Shown: positions 1 to 9,189, counted from the stretch's first letter. The stretch is 64,000 nucleotides of DNA from Rhizobium sp. TH135 (GCF_002855515.1 NZ_PKRP01000004.1:62001-126000); one strand, 5' to 3'. Notes: generated from the sequence alone by a model not told the origin. Translations and numbers: made by a program.

Positions 1-995
1 AGGGCCGCGATGACGGCCACCATGTCGGTCCCGCCTTCCAGATGCTCGTCCTCGAAGAAGGAACAGGGGACCGTGTCGGTGTCACGGGTCACGTTGCGGA
101 GATGGACGAAATGGATGCGGTCGGCAAAGCGCTTGGCAAGAAAAGGCAGATCATTGTCAGGGCGCGCACCGAGTGATCCGGTGCAGAGGGTTACGCCGTT
201 GGCGCTGAGATCAACGGCATCCAGCATGTGCGCATAGTCGGCCTCTGTCGACAATATGCGCGGCAGGCCGAGCAGCGACCAGGGCGGATCGTCGCCGTGT
301 GCGCAGATATTGATGCCGACCTGCTGGGCCACCGGCGCGACTTCGCTCAGGAAATCGACGAGGTTTTGCTGCAGCCGTTCGCGGTTGATGCCTTGATAGG
401 AGCGGAGCTTTTCGAGCAACTGCTCGAGCGTGTAGCCATCGGCAGAGCCCGGCAGGCCGGCACCAATGTTCTTGCCGAGGGCCGTGATCTTCGCATCCTC
501 CATGCCGGAGAAACGCCGTGCTGCCTCGTCGGTCAGCCAGTCCGGATAGTCTGCGGCAGCCTCGGGTCGCTTCAGGATATGGATGTCGAAGGCTGCGAAA
601 TCGACGAGATCAAAGCGCATGGCTTTGGCGCCGTGACCCGTTTCCCACCGCAAATCGGTCCGCGTCCAGTCGAGGATTGGCATGAAGTTATAGCAGACCG
701 TTCGGATCCCCGAAGCCGACAGGCGTCTGAGCGTTTCCTGCCAGTTGGCGATGTGGCGCTTCCAGTCGCCGGTCTGTGTCTTGATGTCCTCGGACACCGG
801 AATGCTCTCGACCACATCCCAGACCAGGCCGCCGGCGCGGATTACGTCATGCCGTTTGGCAATCTCGTCTTCTGGCCAGACCTCGCCGGTTGCGATGTGG
901 TGCAGTGCCGACACGATGCCCTCGGCGCCCGCCTGGGCTGCATCTCTCACACTGACTTTGTCGATGGGGCCGAACCAGCGCCAGGTATGTCTCAT
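1..995 (-). CDS. uxuA: Mannonate dehydratase UxuA (3' end cut by window edge)
   Basis: The product starts MRHTWRWFGPIDKVS and continues through GAEGIVSALHHI and HGDDPPW, which are typical of mannonate dehydratase. UxuA dehydrates D-mannonate to 2-keto-3-deoxy-D-gluconate in the hexuronate pathway. About 331 residues are visible, and the C terminus lies outside the window to the left. The start at 995 follows an AAGGACGAGAG ribosome binding site and overlaps the stop of the upstream dehydrogenase gene (ATGA at 992-995), so the two are translationally coupled. It is the last visible gene of the TRAP-dehydrogenase operon. Identity rests on recognisable family sequence and on uronate context; confidence is high. 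Confidence 0.93.
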   Translation of the reverse strand, partial: MRHTWRWFGPIDKVSVRDAAQAGAEGIVSALHHIATGEVWPEDEIAKRHDVIRAGGLVWDVVESIPVSEDIKTQTGDWKRHIANWQETLRRLSASGIRTVCYNFMPILDWTRTDLRWETGHGAKAMRFDLVDFAAFDIHILKRPEAAADYPDWLTDEAARRFSGMEDAKITALGKNIGAGLPGSADGYTLEQLLEKLRSYQGINRERLQQNLVDFLSEVAPVAQQVGINICAHGDDPPWSLLGLPRILSTEADYAHMLDAVDLSANGVTLCTGSLGARPDNDLPFLAKRFADRIHFVHLRNVTRDTDTVPCSFFEDEHLEGGTDMVAVIAA

Positions 996-2062
996 CTCTC
1001 GTCCTTCAGGCTTTCATGCGTCTGTGGAAATGTGATCTGCACCTTGCAGGCCTTCGACCGGTCACCGGCCTGTTCAAAGGCTTCCACCACCGCATCGAGT
1101 GGGAAGCTGTGCGAGATGATCGGACGCACATCGATCTCACGCGTCGAGATCAACGCGACGGCATCAGAGAACTCTTCATGGAACCGCTGCGAGCCGCGCC
1201 AGACGATTTCCTTGCCGACCAGTGCGTTGAGGGGAATGGTGACGTCGCCGGTCACGCCAACCTGGACCAGAATGCCCCGCGGCTTGATCGCCGCAAAGGC
1301 GGAGCGGAGGGCAGGGCCAGCCGCCGAGCAATCGAAGACCACGTCGAAATAGCCCTTGCGCTCCGTGAATGGCAAAAGTCCGTTCGGCTCGTTTTTCACA
1401 TTGATGGCTTGTGTGGCACCCATAACGTGGGCCCGCGACAAGGCGGAATCAGTCAGATCGGTGACCACGATCTGCCCGGCACCAGCATGACGGGCGGCAG
1501 CCACGGTCAGGAGACCAATCGGCCCCGCGCCCGTGACAAGAACGGCCTTGGCGTTGAGATCGCCGGCCTGGGCGATTGCATGGAGGCATACCGCCAGCGG
1601 CTCTGCGCAGGCCGCTTCTCCCGGTGTGACGTCGCCGCCGACCGGATGGCATTGAATGGCGGGTACGACCAAGTGTTCGCGGAACATGCCGTCTTCATGC
1701 GGCAGACGCATGGCCGAGCCCATGAAGCGCATGTCCAGGCAGTGGATGGGTTGCCCGATTCGGCAATACTGGCACTGGCCGCAGGGTTGGGACGGATTGA
1801 CCGCCACCAGTTGCCCTAGTTCAACGCCCGAAACACCGTCGCCTATTTCCTCCACAAAGCCGGAGGCTTCGTGACCGGCAATGATGGGTTCGCGGACACG
1901 GACCGGGCCAAAGCCGCCATCCTGGTAGTAATGCAGGTCCGAACCGCAGATGCCACCTGCTGCCATCGCAAGTCGAACCTCGCCGGCGCCACATGTCGTA
2001 TAATCGAGATGCTCAACGCGCAGGTCGCGTTCGGCATGAAGGCGGGCAACGCGGTTTTGCAT
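992..2062 (-). CDS. idnD: Zinc-dependent dehydrogenase, L-idonate 5-dehydrogenase type
   Basis: A 356-residue medium-chain zinc alcohol dehydrogenase. GICGSD supplies catalytic Cys39 and GHE supplies His64 and Glu65. Cys94, Cys97, Cys100 and Cys108 form the structural zinc site, and GAGPIG (about 178-183) is the NAD(P) loop. The stretch HYYQDGGFGPVRVREP is characteristic of proteins annotated L-idonate 5-dehydrogenase, which oxidise L-idonate to 5-ketogluconate. Next to uxuA and a TRAP importer it may instead act on a related aldonate or sugar acid such as L-gulonate; that is inference. The start at 2062 follows AAAGG. It lies 56 bp downstream of dctM and overlaps uxuA by 4 bp. Confidence 0.8.
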   Translation of the reverse strand: MQNRVARLHAERDLRVEHLDYTTCGAGEVRLAMAAGGICGSDLHYYQDGGFGPVRVREPIIAGHEASGFVEEIGDGVSGVELGQLVAVNPSQPCGQCQYCRIGQPIHCLDMRFMGSAMRLPHEDGMFREHLVVPAIQCHPVGGDVTPGEAACAEPLAVCLHAIAQAGDLNAKAVLVTGAGPIGLLTVAAARHAGAGQIVVTDLTDSALSRAHVMGATQAINVKNEPNGLLPFTERKGYFDVVFDCSAAGPALRSAFAAIKPRGILVQVGVTGDVTIPLNALVGKEIVWRGSQRFHEEFSDAVALISTREIDVRPIISHSFPLDAVVEAFEQAGDRSKACKVQITFPQTHESLKDER

Positions 2063-2118
2063 CGCAAAGAGACCTTTTGTTCAAGACGGAGACCGGCCCG
2101 CCGAAGCGGACCAGCCGA

Positions 2119-3525
2119 TCAACGGATGAGACCGAGTTGTGTCGGCAGCCACATGGTGATGGCTGGGATGAAGGTGATGAGACCAAGCGCCAGGAAGAGC
2201 GGGATCATCCAGGGCAGGATGGCGAGCGTCGTCTTTTCCACCGACAGCTTGGAAATGCGCGATAGCACGAACAGCACCATGCCGACAGGTGGAGTCAGAA
2301 GCCCGATCATCAGGTTGAGGGTGATGATCACCCCGAGATGCACCGGATCGATGCCGTAGCGGGCAGCAATCGGCATGAGGATCGGCACGAGGATGCTGAT
2401 GGCGGCAATCGTGTCGAGGAACGCCCCGACGACCAAGAGCAGGATGTTGACGATGATCAGGAACATCCACCAATTGTCGGTCAGGCTGAACATGAAGTCC
2501 GCGAATAGCTGTGCCGCTTGGCTTACCGTCAGCAACCAGGCGAAGATCGACGCGGCCGTCACGATGAACAGCACCGAGGCCGTCGTCTCAATTGTGTCGA
2601 ACGATGCCTTCGCCAGCGTCCTGACCGTCATTGTGCGGTAGCGGACGAGCCCGAGAAACAGCGACCACAGAACGGCAGCGACGGCCGCCTCTGTCGGCGT
2701 AAACCAGCCCATCGTCATGCCGCCGATCAGCAACACGGGGGTCATCAGCGCCATGACCGCGGAAAAGTCGAAATACCAGTCGAGCGCCACGAGAACCGCA
2801 AGCCCGATCAGCACCGCGATATTGACCGACATTCCTGCGAGGATCATCAGATAGATGGCGACAGGGAAGGCGAGGACGATCACCACTTCCAGTGAAGCAG
2901 CCAGCAACTGCTTCAGCTCGAATGGGGTATCAGAGCCCCATCCCTTGCGTTTGGCAAAGATGTAGACCGTCAGCATCATCAGGACTGTCATGACGACCCC
3001 CGGAATGATCCCGGCCATGAAAAGCGCCCCGATCGAGGCGTTGGCCATCATCCCGTAAATGACGAAGGGCAGAGATGGCGGAAAGATGGGCCCGAGCGTG
3101 GCCGAGGCGGCGGTAACGCCAACGGCGGCCTCCACCGGATAGCCATGGTCCTTCATGGCCTTGATTTCGATGGTCCCGATACCGGCGGCATCGGCAAGTG
3201 CCGTGCCGGACATGCCGGAGAAGACCACCGAGCCGATGATGTTAACCTGCGCCAATCCACCCTTCATCCAGCCGACGAGTGACAAAGCAAACTTGTAGAT
3301 GCGGCCTGTCACCCCGGCAATGTTCATGAGATTGCCGGCCAGGATGAAGAAGGGCACTGCGATCAGCGGGAAGCTTTCGACACCGGCAATCATGCGCTGG
3401 GCCGCAATGATATCGGGGGCAACGCCATAGATCACCAGATAGGCGAGCGATGCGACGGCCATGGACACGGCAACCGGCGTGCCGAGGATCAAAAGAAACA
3501 GAAAGGATCCGATGAGAAGCAGCAT
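2119..3525 (-). CDS. dctM: TRAP transporter large permease DctM
   Basis: A 468-residue, very hydrophobic protein with the hallmark sequence of the large TRAP subunit (AVPFFILAGNLMN, SGTALADAAGIGTIEIKAMKDHGYP, SATLGPIFPPSLPFVIYGMMA). It should form the 12-or-so-helix channel that imports an organic acid using the sodium gradient together with DctP and DctQ. At 468 residues it is longer than the usual roughly 430; the extra length appears to lie in loops between helices. It starts 3 nt after the dctQ stop with a GGGGGGA ribosome binding site, so the two are co-expressed. Substrate is inferred as a hexuronate or aldonate from uxuA and the FadR-type regulator. Confidence 0.92.
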   Translation of the reverse strand: MLLLIGSFLFLLILGTPVAVSMAVASLAYLVIYGVAPDIIAAQRMIAGVESFPLIAVPFFILAGNLMNIAGVTGRIYKFALSLVGWMKGGLAQVNIIGSVVFSGMSGTALADAAGIGTIEIKAMKDHGYPVEAAVGVTAASATLGPIFPPSLPFVIYGMMANASIGALFMAGIIPGVVMTVLMMLTVYIFAKRKGWGSDTPFELKQLLAASLEVVIVLAFPVAIYLMILAGMSVNIAVLIGLAVLVALDWYFDFSAVMALMTPVLLIGGMTMGWFTPTEAAVAAVLWSLFLGLVRYRTMTVRTLAKASFDTIETTASVLFIVTAASIFAWLLTVSQAAQLFADFMFSLTDNWWMFLIIVNILLLVVGAFLDTIAAISILVPILMPIAARYGIDPVHLGVIITLNLMIGLLTPPVGMVLFVLSRISKLSVEKTTLAILPWMIPLFLALGLITFIPAITMWLPTQLGLIR

Positions 3526-3528
3526 GGT

Positions 3529-4104
3529 TTAGATCCCCCCTGCGTTGATGTCTTCCTGCGCCTTCTGGCGCGCGGTTTTCGTCCCCGTCAGATCCTTGAC
3601 GAGGTTATGGACAGAGCGGGCAAACATCAGCGCAAAGGCTGCAAAGACTGTGTAGAAGACGATGCCGCGCGGCAGGTCCACGGTGACCATGCGCTCCCCG
3701 CCGACAATCTCCAGATAGCGCCACATCAGCCAGGTCATGTAGGCGAAGAAGGCGATGCCGATCACATCGACGACCGTTTCGAGAACCCTGACCGCCCGCG
3801 TTGGCAAAAAGCGGTACAGCAGGTCCACTTGGATATGCCGCATGGTGCGCACGCACATGACGGATCCCATGAAGACGACCACGACCAAGCAGTTGGCGGC
3901 GATTTCCTCGGTCCAGGAAAAGCTGTTGTTCAGGACGTAGCGGGTAAAGAACTGCAAAAACACGGATAGGCCCATGCCCCAGAAAACTGCCAGCGTTACC
4001 CAGTCCTCGATGGCGTGATGTGAAAGATCGACCGGTGCCGCTTCCTCCTCGAAAGCATGCGCCATCTCCTCCACACTGATCGGCGCGTGCGGGTGCTCCG
4101 TCAT
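3529..4104 (-). CDS. dctQ: TRAP transporter small permease DctQ
   Basis: A 191-residue protein with four hydrophobic segments, including WGMGLSVFLQFFTRYVLNNSFSWTEEIA. The WTEE motif after a helix and the overall size are typical of the small TRAP membrane subunit, which bridges DctP and DctM. It sits between dctP and dctM in the usual order. The 69-bp gap from dctP contains a strong hairpin that should lower expression of the membrane subunits relative to the binding protein. The first 30 residues are acidic and precede the first helix. Confidence 0.88.
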   Translation of the reverse strand: MTEHPHAPISVEEMAHAFEEEAAPVDLSHHAIEDWVTLAVFWGMGLSVFLQFFTRYVLNNSFSWTEEIAANCLVVVVFMGSVMCVRTMRHIQVDLLYRFLPTRAVRVLETVVDVIGIAFFAYMTWLMWRYLEIVGGERMVTVDLPRGIVFYTVFAAFALMFARSVHNLVKDLTGTKTARQKAQEDINAGGI

Positions 4105-4130
4105 GGGTCGGCTCCAATTCTAGATGATTT

Positions 4131-4165
4131 GAAAAAGAGGTCCCGGCGCCGGACAGGCGCCGGGA
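4131..4165 (-). terminator. Attenuator-type hairpin between dctP and dctQ
   Basis: A perfect 10-bp inverted repeat (tcccggcgcc at 4141-4150, ggcgccggga at 4156-4165) with a 5-nt loop. On the minus strand it is followed by CCTCTTTTTC. Stem plus T-run resembles a rho-independent terminator placed inside the operon just after dctP, a common way to keep binding-protein mRNA in excess. Confidence 0.7.
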
Positions 4166-4173
4166 CGGCGCCT

Positions 4174-5148
4174 TTACTTGATGGCGCGGATGGCTTCCCA
4201 ATCAGCCTTGTCGTAGCCGAAGTCCTCGAACTTCGCCTTGGCGATCACATTCGCTTCGAAGTCAGCCTTGTCGACTTCTGTCACGGTGATGCCCTTTGCC
4301 TTGAACTCGTCGACCAGCGCCTTTTCACGGGCTTCGATCGTCTTCGTCGTGCGGGCCGCTGCTTCCAGCATCACCTCGGTGAAGATCGCCTTATCTTCAT
4401 CCGACAGACTTGCCCAACGGGTCTTGGAAACGACCGTGTTCAGGTGGTCGACGATGTGGCCGGTGAGCACGATGTTCTTCTGCACTTCGTAGAACTTCTT
4501 GGCTTCGATCGTCGTCAGCGGATTTTCCTGAGCTTCGACCGTGCCGTTCTGCAGGGCGAGGTAGACTTCCGCAAAGGCGATCGGCGTCGTGTTGGCGCCG
4601 CAGGCCCGCGGCATCGCCAAATAGGCCGGCACATCCGGCACGCGGATCTTCAAACCCTCCATATCGGCGCATTTGCCGATCGGGCGGTTTGATGTGGTAT
4701 GGCGCGTTCCGTAGTAGCTGACGGCGACGATATGGTTGCCGGTCTTCTCTTCATAGCCGGCTGTCAACTTCTTGAAGACGTCGCTTTTCGTGTAGGCCAG
4801 GAGATGGCTCGGGTCGCGGAAGATGTAGGGGTAATAGGTGACGCCGATCGGATTATGGTCGCGAGCGGCAAAGCTCGAGCCTGAGATGATGATGTCGACG
4901 GTGCCGAGCTTGAGGCCCTGGTTGATGTCGGCTTCCTTGCCGAGCTGCGAAGCCGGGAAGACGTCGATCTTGTAGCGGCCTTCGGTCCGCTTGCCGATCT
5001 CTTCTGCCGCCCAGACGGAATCCGTATGGAAGGGCTCCGACGTCTCGTAAACATGGGCCCATTTCAGAACGGTCTCGGCATGGACCGAGACAGTGGATGC
5101 GACAATCACTGCCGCTGCTCCAAGAAGCGTCTTAAGTGTCAGTTTCAT
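4174..5148 (-). CDS. dctP: TRAP transporter solute-binding protein DctP
   Basis: A 324-residue periplasmic protein. The chosen start (MKLTLKTLLGAAAVIVASTVSVHA) gives a clean signal peptide cut after VHA and follows GGGAGGAATAC; an upstream in-frame start would add 29 residues with no secretory logic. The mature part has the DctP pattern: LKWAHVYETSEPFHTDSVWAAEEI near the N terminus, LKIRVPD with the conserved carboxylate-binding arginine, and TPIAFAEVYLALQNGTVEAQENP. It should capture a sugar acid for the DctQM permease. The uronate assignment is inferred from neighbouring uxuA and the divergent regulator. Confidence 0.9.
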   Translation of the reverse strand: MKLTLKTLLGAAAVIVASTVSVHAETVLKWAHVYETSEPFHTDSVWAAEEIGKRTEGRYKIDVFPASQLGKEADINQGLKLGTVDIIISGSSFAARDHNPIGVTYYPYIFRDPSHLLAYTKSDVFKKLTAGYEEKTGNHIVAVSYYGTRHTTSNRPIGKCADMEGLKIRVPDVPAYLAMPRACGANTTPIAFAEVYLALQNGTVEAQENPLTTIEAKKFYEVQKNIVLTGHIVDHLNTVVSKTRWASLSDEDKAIFTEVMLEAAARTTKTIEAREKALVDEFKAKGITVTEVDKADFEANVIAKAKFEDFGYDKADWEAIRAIK

Positions 5149-5206
5149 GTATTCCTCCCATTGAAACAGAACTCTTTGGAAAACCGTGGGCGCGAGGCCT
5201 GAACGG

Positions 5207-5920
5207 TCAGTCTTCTCTGGTCGGCTCCTCCTCAAAGCTTTCCGAGAATCTCTTCTGCGCCAGCGTCAGATGACGCCGCATGGCCTCTCGGGCACCATCT
5301 GGGTCCCGGGCTGCGATTGCGTTGCGAATGATGCGGTGCTCTTCGAGCGCCAGCTTCCAGGTATGCGGCCCCTCGAAATAGCTGGCCAGCTTCTTGAAAT
5401 ACGGCGACATGCGCGAGTCGTAGATCAGGCCGGTGAAGTGCTTGAGCGCCGAATTGCCGATGATGTCGGCAATCGCCGTATGGAAGTCGCGGTCACATGC
5501 CAGCGCCACCGCGCCATCGTCCAGTCCGCCCTCCATGCGCTCCAAAATGGCGTCGATACGCTTGAGTCCCTCCGCCGTCGCAAGCCTTGCGGCCTCTTCC
5601 GCGATGCCGCTTTCGATCAGGCAGCGCGCCTGTAGGATTTCCAGCGGTCCTTCGCTGTCATCATGGTCGATCGCCTCCTGTGTCGGCCGGGGCCGGCTGC
5701 TGATATAGACACCAGAGCCCATGCGGATCTGAATATGTCCTTCGACCTCGAGCACGATCAGCGCTTCACGGACAGTCGGTCTTGAGACCGAAAAGCGGTC
5801 TGCGAGCTCGCGCTCCGGTGGAAGCCGCGAGCCGGGCTTCAATTCACCCGTTTCGATGAGTGCACGGATCTGCTCCGCGACTTGGCGATAAAGCCGGCGC
5901 GGCTCCAAAGCCACGAACAT
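5207..5920 (-). CDS. FadR-family GntR regulator, probably of the uronate operon
   Basis: A 237-residue regulator. The N-terminal winged helix (LYRQVAEQIRALIETGELKPGSRLPPERELADRFSVSRPTVREALIVLEVEGHIQIRMGSGVYI, about residues 10-75) is a typical GntR domain. The C-terminal part (ALACDRDFHTAIADIIGNSAL) is the FCD ligand domain with histidines expected to bind a metal and an organic acid. It is encoded on the same strand as the TRAP operon, 58 bp upstream of dctP, and resembles UxuR/ExuR-type repressors, which respond to hexuronate intermediates. A palindromic site lies 40-60 bp upstream of its start and may be its operator. Confidence 0.85.
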   Translation of the reverse strand: MFVALEPRRLYRQVAEQIRALIETGELKPGSRLPPERELADRFSVSRPTVREALIVLEVEGHIQIRMGSGVYISSRPRPTQEAIDHDDSEGPLEILQARCLIESGIAEEAARLATAEGLKRIDAILERMEGGLDDGAVALACDRDFHTAIADIIGNSALKHFTGLIYDSRMSPYFKKLASYFEGPHTWKLALEEHRIIRNAIAARDPDGAREAMRRHLTLAQKRFSESFEEEPTRED

Positions 5921-5960
5921 GAAAATCCTCCGAGCGTATCACTCCCCTGATACGCAGGCG

Positions 5961-5979
5961 GTCAGATTGTCTGACCAAT
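5961..5979. promoter_or_regulatory. Palindromic operator candidate for the FadR-type regulator
   Basis: gtcagattgtctgac (5961-5975) is a perfect 6-bp inverted repeat with a 3-nt centre. The overlapping ttgtctgaccaa (5967-5978) is a second near-palindrome of the TNGTCNGACNA type seen for FadR-subfamily regulators. It lies about 40 bp upstream of the regulator gene, where autoregulation and control of the downstream operon would be expected. No binding evidence. Confidence 0.5.
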
Positions 5980-6228
5980 TTCGAGTATGAGTCTTTTGAC
6001 GAAGCTGTCAAGCGGGTTTGCAACCAAGTGTGGCGGCATGTGCGAGGTCAGTTGCAGCGAATGAAATGCGGGCTCGACCGGAAGCGGGCAGGTTGAGCAT
6101 GTTTGGAGAACCAGACGGATCGGTACTCACCAAGACGTAGTTCTCCAGGCATGATTTGTTATCATGCTGTTGCATCCTTCTGGAAATGCGATCATATTTC
6201 GATCAAGAAGATAACAACATGGAGCCTG
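5980..6228. promoter_or_regulatory. Divergent control region between the uronate regulator and the OtnK-type kinase
   Basis: A non-coding stretch between the minus-strand FadR-type gene and the plus-strand kinase; with 5921-5979 it totals 308 bp. It contains an 8-bp inverted repeat, ttgttatc (6156-6163) and gataacaa (6210-6217), whose arms are 46 nt apart and flank the likely kinase promoter. The repeat could be a pair of half-sites for the GntR regulator encoded at 7263. I see no convincing gene here; an open frame running upstream of the kinase start lacks a ribosome binding site and family similarity. Confidence 0.4.
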
Positions 6229-7260
6229 ATGGTGCTTGTCATCATTGCCGATGATCTGACCGGAGCATTGGATACTGCTGCCCCCTTTGCCGCGCGCGGG
6301 CTTCATGCTGAAGTCGCCTTGACACCGAATGCGGTCCCATCAGGGCTTTCGCAGTTGCCGGATGTGCTGTCGATCAATCTGGCCTCGCGGGAACGGTCTG
6401 CGGAAGATGCGCTCCAAGCCATGCGTCAGGCGATGGAAGCACTGCCGCCTGATGTCACGCTGTTCAAAAAGGTCGACTCGCGCCTCAAGGGGCATATCGC
6501 AGTCGAGCTTGATGCCATCCCATTCAAGCGCGCACTCGTTGCCCTCGCCATTCCTGCCTTTGGTCGCATCGTCCGCGACGGATATGTCCAGGGTTTTGGA
6601 GTGCCGACGCCCATCTCCGTGGCAAACGTCTTGGGCCACCATGCATCACGATGCAGCGTCGTCGATTCAGCGACAGATCAGGACATGCGGGATGCACTGG
6701 CGGGTGCCCAAGTGGAGGGCATCGATCTCTTCATCGGCGCGCGCGGGCTTGCCGAGGCACTGGCCGTCGAGATGACCGGCCAGCCGATGTCCGAGCTGGT
6801 TGAGCCACCCATTGGGCCCGCGCTCTTTGTCATTGGATCGCATGATCGCATCACCGTGGAACAGGTCGATCGGTTGCGCGAGATGGAGGCTGTGAACCAC
6901 CATGCGGCACCCAACGGCTTGCTGGAGATTGCCGCCCAGCCGCAGACATTCCCAACGCTTGTGCAGGCGGTCTCCGGCGACACGGAGATCAGCTCGGAGG
7001 AGGTCGCTCGAAACCTTGCGTCCTCGGTACACCCCGGTTTGACTGAAGGTGCCCGGACACTCCTCCTTTGCGGCGGCTCGACCGCGGAAGCCGTTATGGC
7101 TCGCATGGGCATCGAGTGTTTTCGTTTGCAGGGCGAATGCCTGCCAGGGCTCGGGCTGGCCTATGCCGGTGGGCAATGTATCATCGCCAAATCAGGCGGA
7201 TTCGGAGTGCCGGAAACATTGGTGACGCTCGCCGAAAAACTGCACGGGGGCAGGGGCTGA
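6229..7260 (+). CDS. Four-carbon acid sugar kinase family protein (DUF1537/OtnK type)
   Basis: A 343-residue protein with the N-terminal ADDLTGALDTAAPFA motif (residues 7-21), KKVDSRLKGH, and a glycine-rich C-terminal part (LLLCGGSTAEAV and AKSGGFGVPETL), all typical of the DUF1537 kinase family. Members phosphorylate four-carbon acids such as D-threonate or D-erythronate, or related keto-acids, before oxidation by PdxA2-like enzymes. A PdxA2-type gene lies 2 kb away. At 343 residues it is shorter than most members (about 390-430). I chose ATG 6229 because conserved sequence begins directly there. The regulator gene follows after 2 nt. Exact substrate unknown. Confidence 0.82.
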   Translation: MVLVIIADDLTGALDTAAPFAARGLHAEVALTPNAVPSGLSQLPDVLSINLASRERSAEDALQAMRQAMEALPPDVTLFKKVDSRLKGHIAVELDAIPFKRALVALAIPAFGRIVRDGYVQGFGVPTPISVANVLGHHASRCSVVDSATDQDMRDALAGAQVEGIDLFIGARGLAEALAVEMTGQPMSELVEPPIGPALFVIGSHDRITVEQVDRLREMEAVNHHAAPNGLLEIAAQPQTFPTLVQAVSGDTEISSEEVARNLASSVHPGLTEGARTLLLCGGSTAEAVMARMGIECFRLQGECLPGLGLAYAGGQCIIAKSGGFGVPETLVTLAEKLHGGRG

Positions 7261-7262
7261 CA

Positions 7263-7988
7263 ATGGGACTGCAAAGCGGAACGGCACGTAAGAGCCTGGC
7301 GGATCTGGTATTCGAGCGCATGCATCGAGCGATCAAATCGGGGTCTTACCAACCGGATGAGCGATTGCCGACAGAACACGATCTGGCGATCGAGTTTGAG
7401 GTGTCTCGTCCGATCATTCGCGAGGCACTGCGGCGTTTGCGCGAGCAGGGCTTCATTTATTCGCGGCGTGGTGCCGGCAGTTTCGTCCGCTCGGTCGGTA
7501 TGAAGCAGCCGCTTGGTTTCGGACAGCTCGAAAACGTGGCCGATCTCCTGAACTGCTATGAGTTTCGCCTGACCCTCGAGCCTGCGGCAGCAGAGGCTGC
7601 GGCCATGCGCCATACCCCGGCCACCCTCGCCTCTATCCGAGAAGCGCTGGAATTGATGCGGGACGCGACCAACCGCCAGGCTCACCGCGAGGATGCCGAC
7701 TTCCAATTCCACCTGGCGATCGCGCGTGCCGCCAACAACACCTATTTCTCGACGGCCATGGAGGCGCTGAAGGACCACATCGCCGTCGGTATGCGCTTCC
7801 ACGGTGTCTCGGTCAAACGGGATACCGCCGGACTGTCACGGGTGTTTGCCGAGCACGAGGCGATTGCGACAGCGATCGCAGCCGGGGAGGGCGCGCGGGC
7901 GAAGGAACTCATGCATGCCCATCTGACCGGTTCGCGCGCCCGTCTCTTTCAGACGAGTGCCTCACTGGCAGCCTTGCCGGAAGGCTGA
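7263..7988 (+). CDS. GntR/FCD regulator of the acid-sugar module
   Basis: A 241-residue protein with a GntR winged helix at about residues 8-75 (LADLVFERMHRAIKSGSYQPDERLPTEHDLAIEFEVSRPIIREALRRLREQGFIYSRRGAGSFV) and an FCD domain with DADFQFHLAIARAANN. It starts 2 nt after the kinase stop and converges on the dehydrogenase gene. It probably senses a phosphorylated or free acid sugar and controls the kinase and the converging pdxA2 operon. It is distinct in sequence from the FadR-type protein at 5207-5920. Confidence 0.85.
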   Translation: MGLQSGTARKSLADLVFERMHRAIKSGSYQPDERLPTEHDLAIEFEVSRPIIREALRRLREQGFIYSRRGAGSFVRSVGMKQPLGFGQLENVADLLNCYEFRLTLEPAAAEAAAMRHTPATLASIREALELMRDATNRQAHREDADFQFHLAIARAANNTYFSTAMEALKDHIAVGMRFHGVSVKRDTAGLSRVFAEHEAIATAIAAGEGARAKELMHAHLTGSRARLFQTSASLAALPEG

Positions 7989-8020
7989 GTCACGCCTGCA
8001 CACTCGTGGACTCCGGCAAC

Positions 8021-8046
8021 AAAAAAGGGGCCAAAAGGCCCCCTTT
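8021..8046. terminator. Bidirectional rho-independent terminator
   Basis: The sequence aaaaaaggggccaaaaggcc followed by ccctttg forms a ggggcc/ggcccc stem with an AAAA loop, flanked by an A-run on the left and CTTT on the right. It lies between the converging regulator (ends 7988) and iron dehydrogenase (ends 8072) genes and can serve both strands. Confidence 0.75.
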
Positions 8047-8071
8047 GCACTTGGTTGCGACGGAGGAAGCC

Positions 8072-9189
8072 TCAATAGGCCGCCCTATAGATCGCCAGGA
8101 CATCTTCGACAGCCATTTCGGCCGGATTATTGTCCATCAGCCGGCGATTGGCGTGAGCTTCTGTCGCGTAGCCCGCCAGAGCATCCTCCTTCGCGCCATG
8201 CCGAGAGAGCTGCATCTCAATGTCGAGATCTGTGCAGAAGCGGCAGGCGTTTTCCAGCAAGGCATCAGCCGAGTTGGCACTGAAGCCCAGCGCTTCGGCC
8301 ACTTCCGCCGTCTTTTCGCTGACGACCGGCTGGTTGAAGGCCAGCACATGCGGGAAGACGATGGCGTTTGCCAGCCCATGTGGCAGACCGAGACGCGTGC
8401 CGAGAGGATAGGCGATTGCGTGGCCCGCTGCCGTGTTGACCGGACCGAGGCAGATCCCGCCATAATAGGAGGCGAGCATCATGCCTTCGCGTGCTTCGGT
8501 GTCGGAACCATCCTTGACTGCTCGGGCAAGGTATTTCCCAACGAGGCGGAAGCCCATGCGCGCAAAGCCGTCGATCATCGGATGGGCGCGCTTGTTGGTA
8601 AAGGCTTCGACGCAATGCGCCATGGCATCGACGCCGGTTGCGGCAGTGACGGCCGAGGGCACGGTGAAGGTCAGCTGAGGATCGAGAACGGCCACATCGG
8701 CGATCATGTGGGGACTTTCAACCGCGATCTTCGCACCCTTCACTGGATCGGTGATCAGCGATCGTATGCCGGCTTCCGATCCGGTGCCCGCAGTCGTCGC
8801 GACCTGGATGAGCCGGGTGTTGCGACCAGCGACCTTGTTGGGGCCGGCAACGTCGGCCAGCGTCTGCTCGCTGTCCCAGAGCGCGGCCACGAGCTTGGCC
8901 ACGTCGAGAACCGATCCGCCGCCAAGGCCCACCACGACCTGGGGCCTGACCCGGCGGGCAACGGCAAGGGCCGCGTCCAGCGTCGCGACATCGGGTTCAC
9001 CCGGGATCGCATCGAAGATCTCGATCTTTCCCGTAAGCTTGAGGCGATCGACAAAACCTGCGGTGATCGGCGTGGCAATGACGAGTGCAGTTGTGGCATC
9101 CGCCACAAGGTTGCCGACCTCCCCGATTGTTCCGGCACCGACGATCAGTCGGCGCGGCTGGTGAAGGGTGATGGATGCTGTCATCGAGG

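Noticed and set aside
228..1352. A 374-codon open frame on the plus strand
   Set aside because: It spans parts of uxuA and idnD in antisense; both real genes have conserved motifs on the minus strand.
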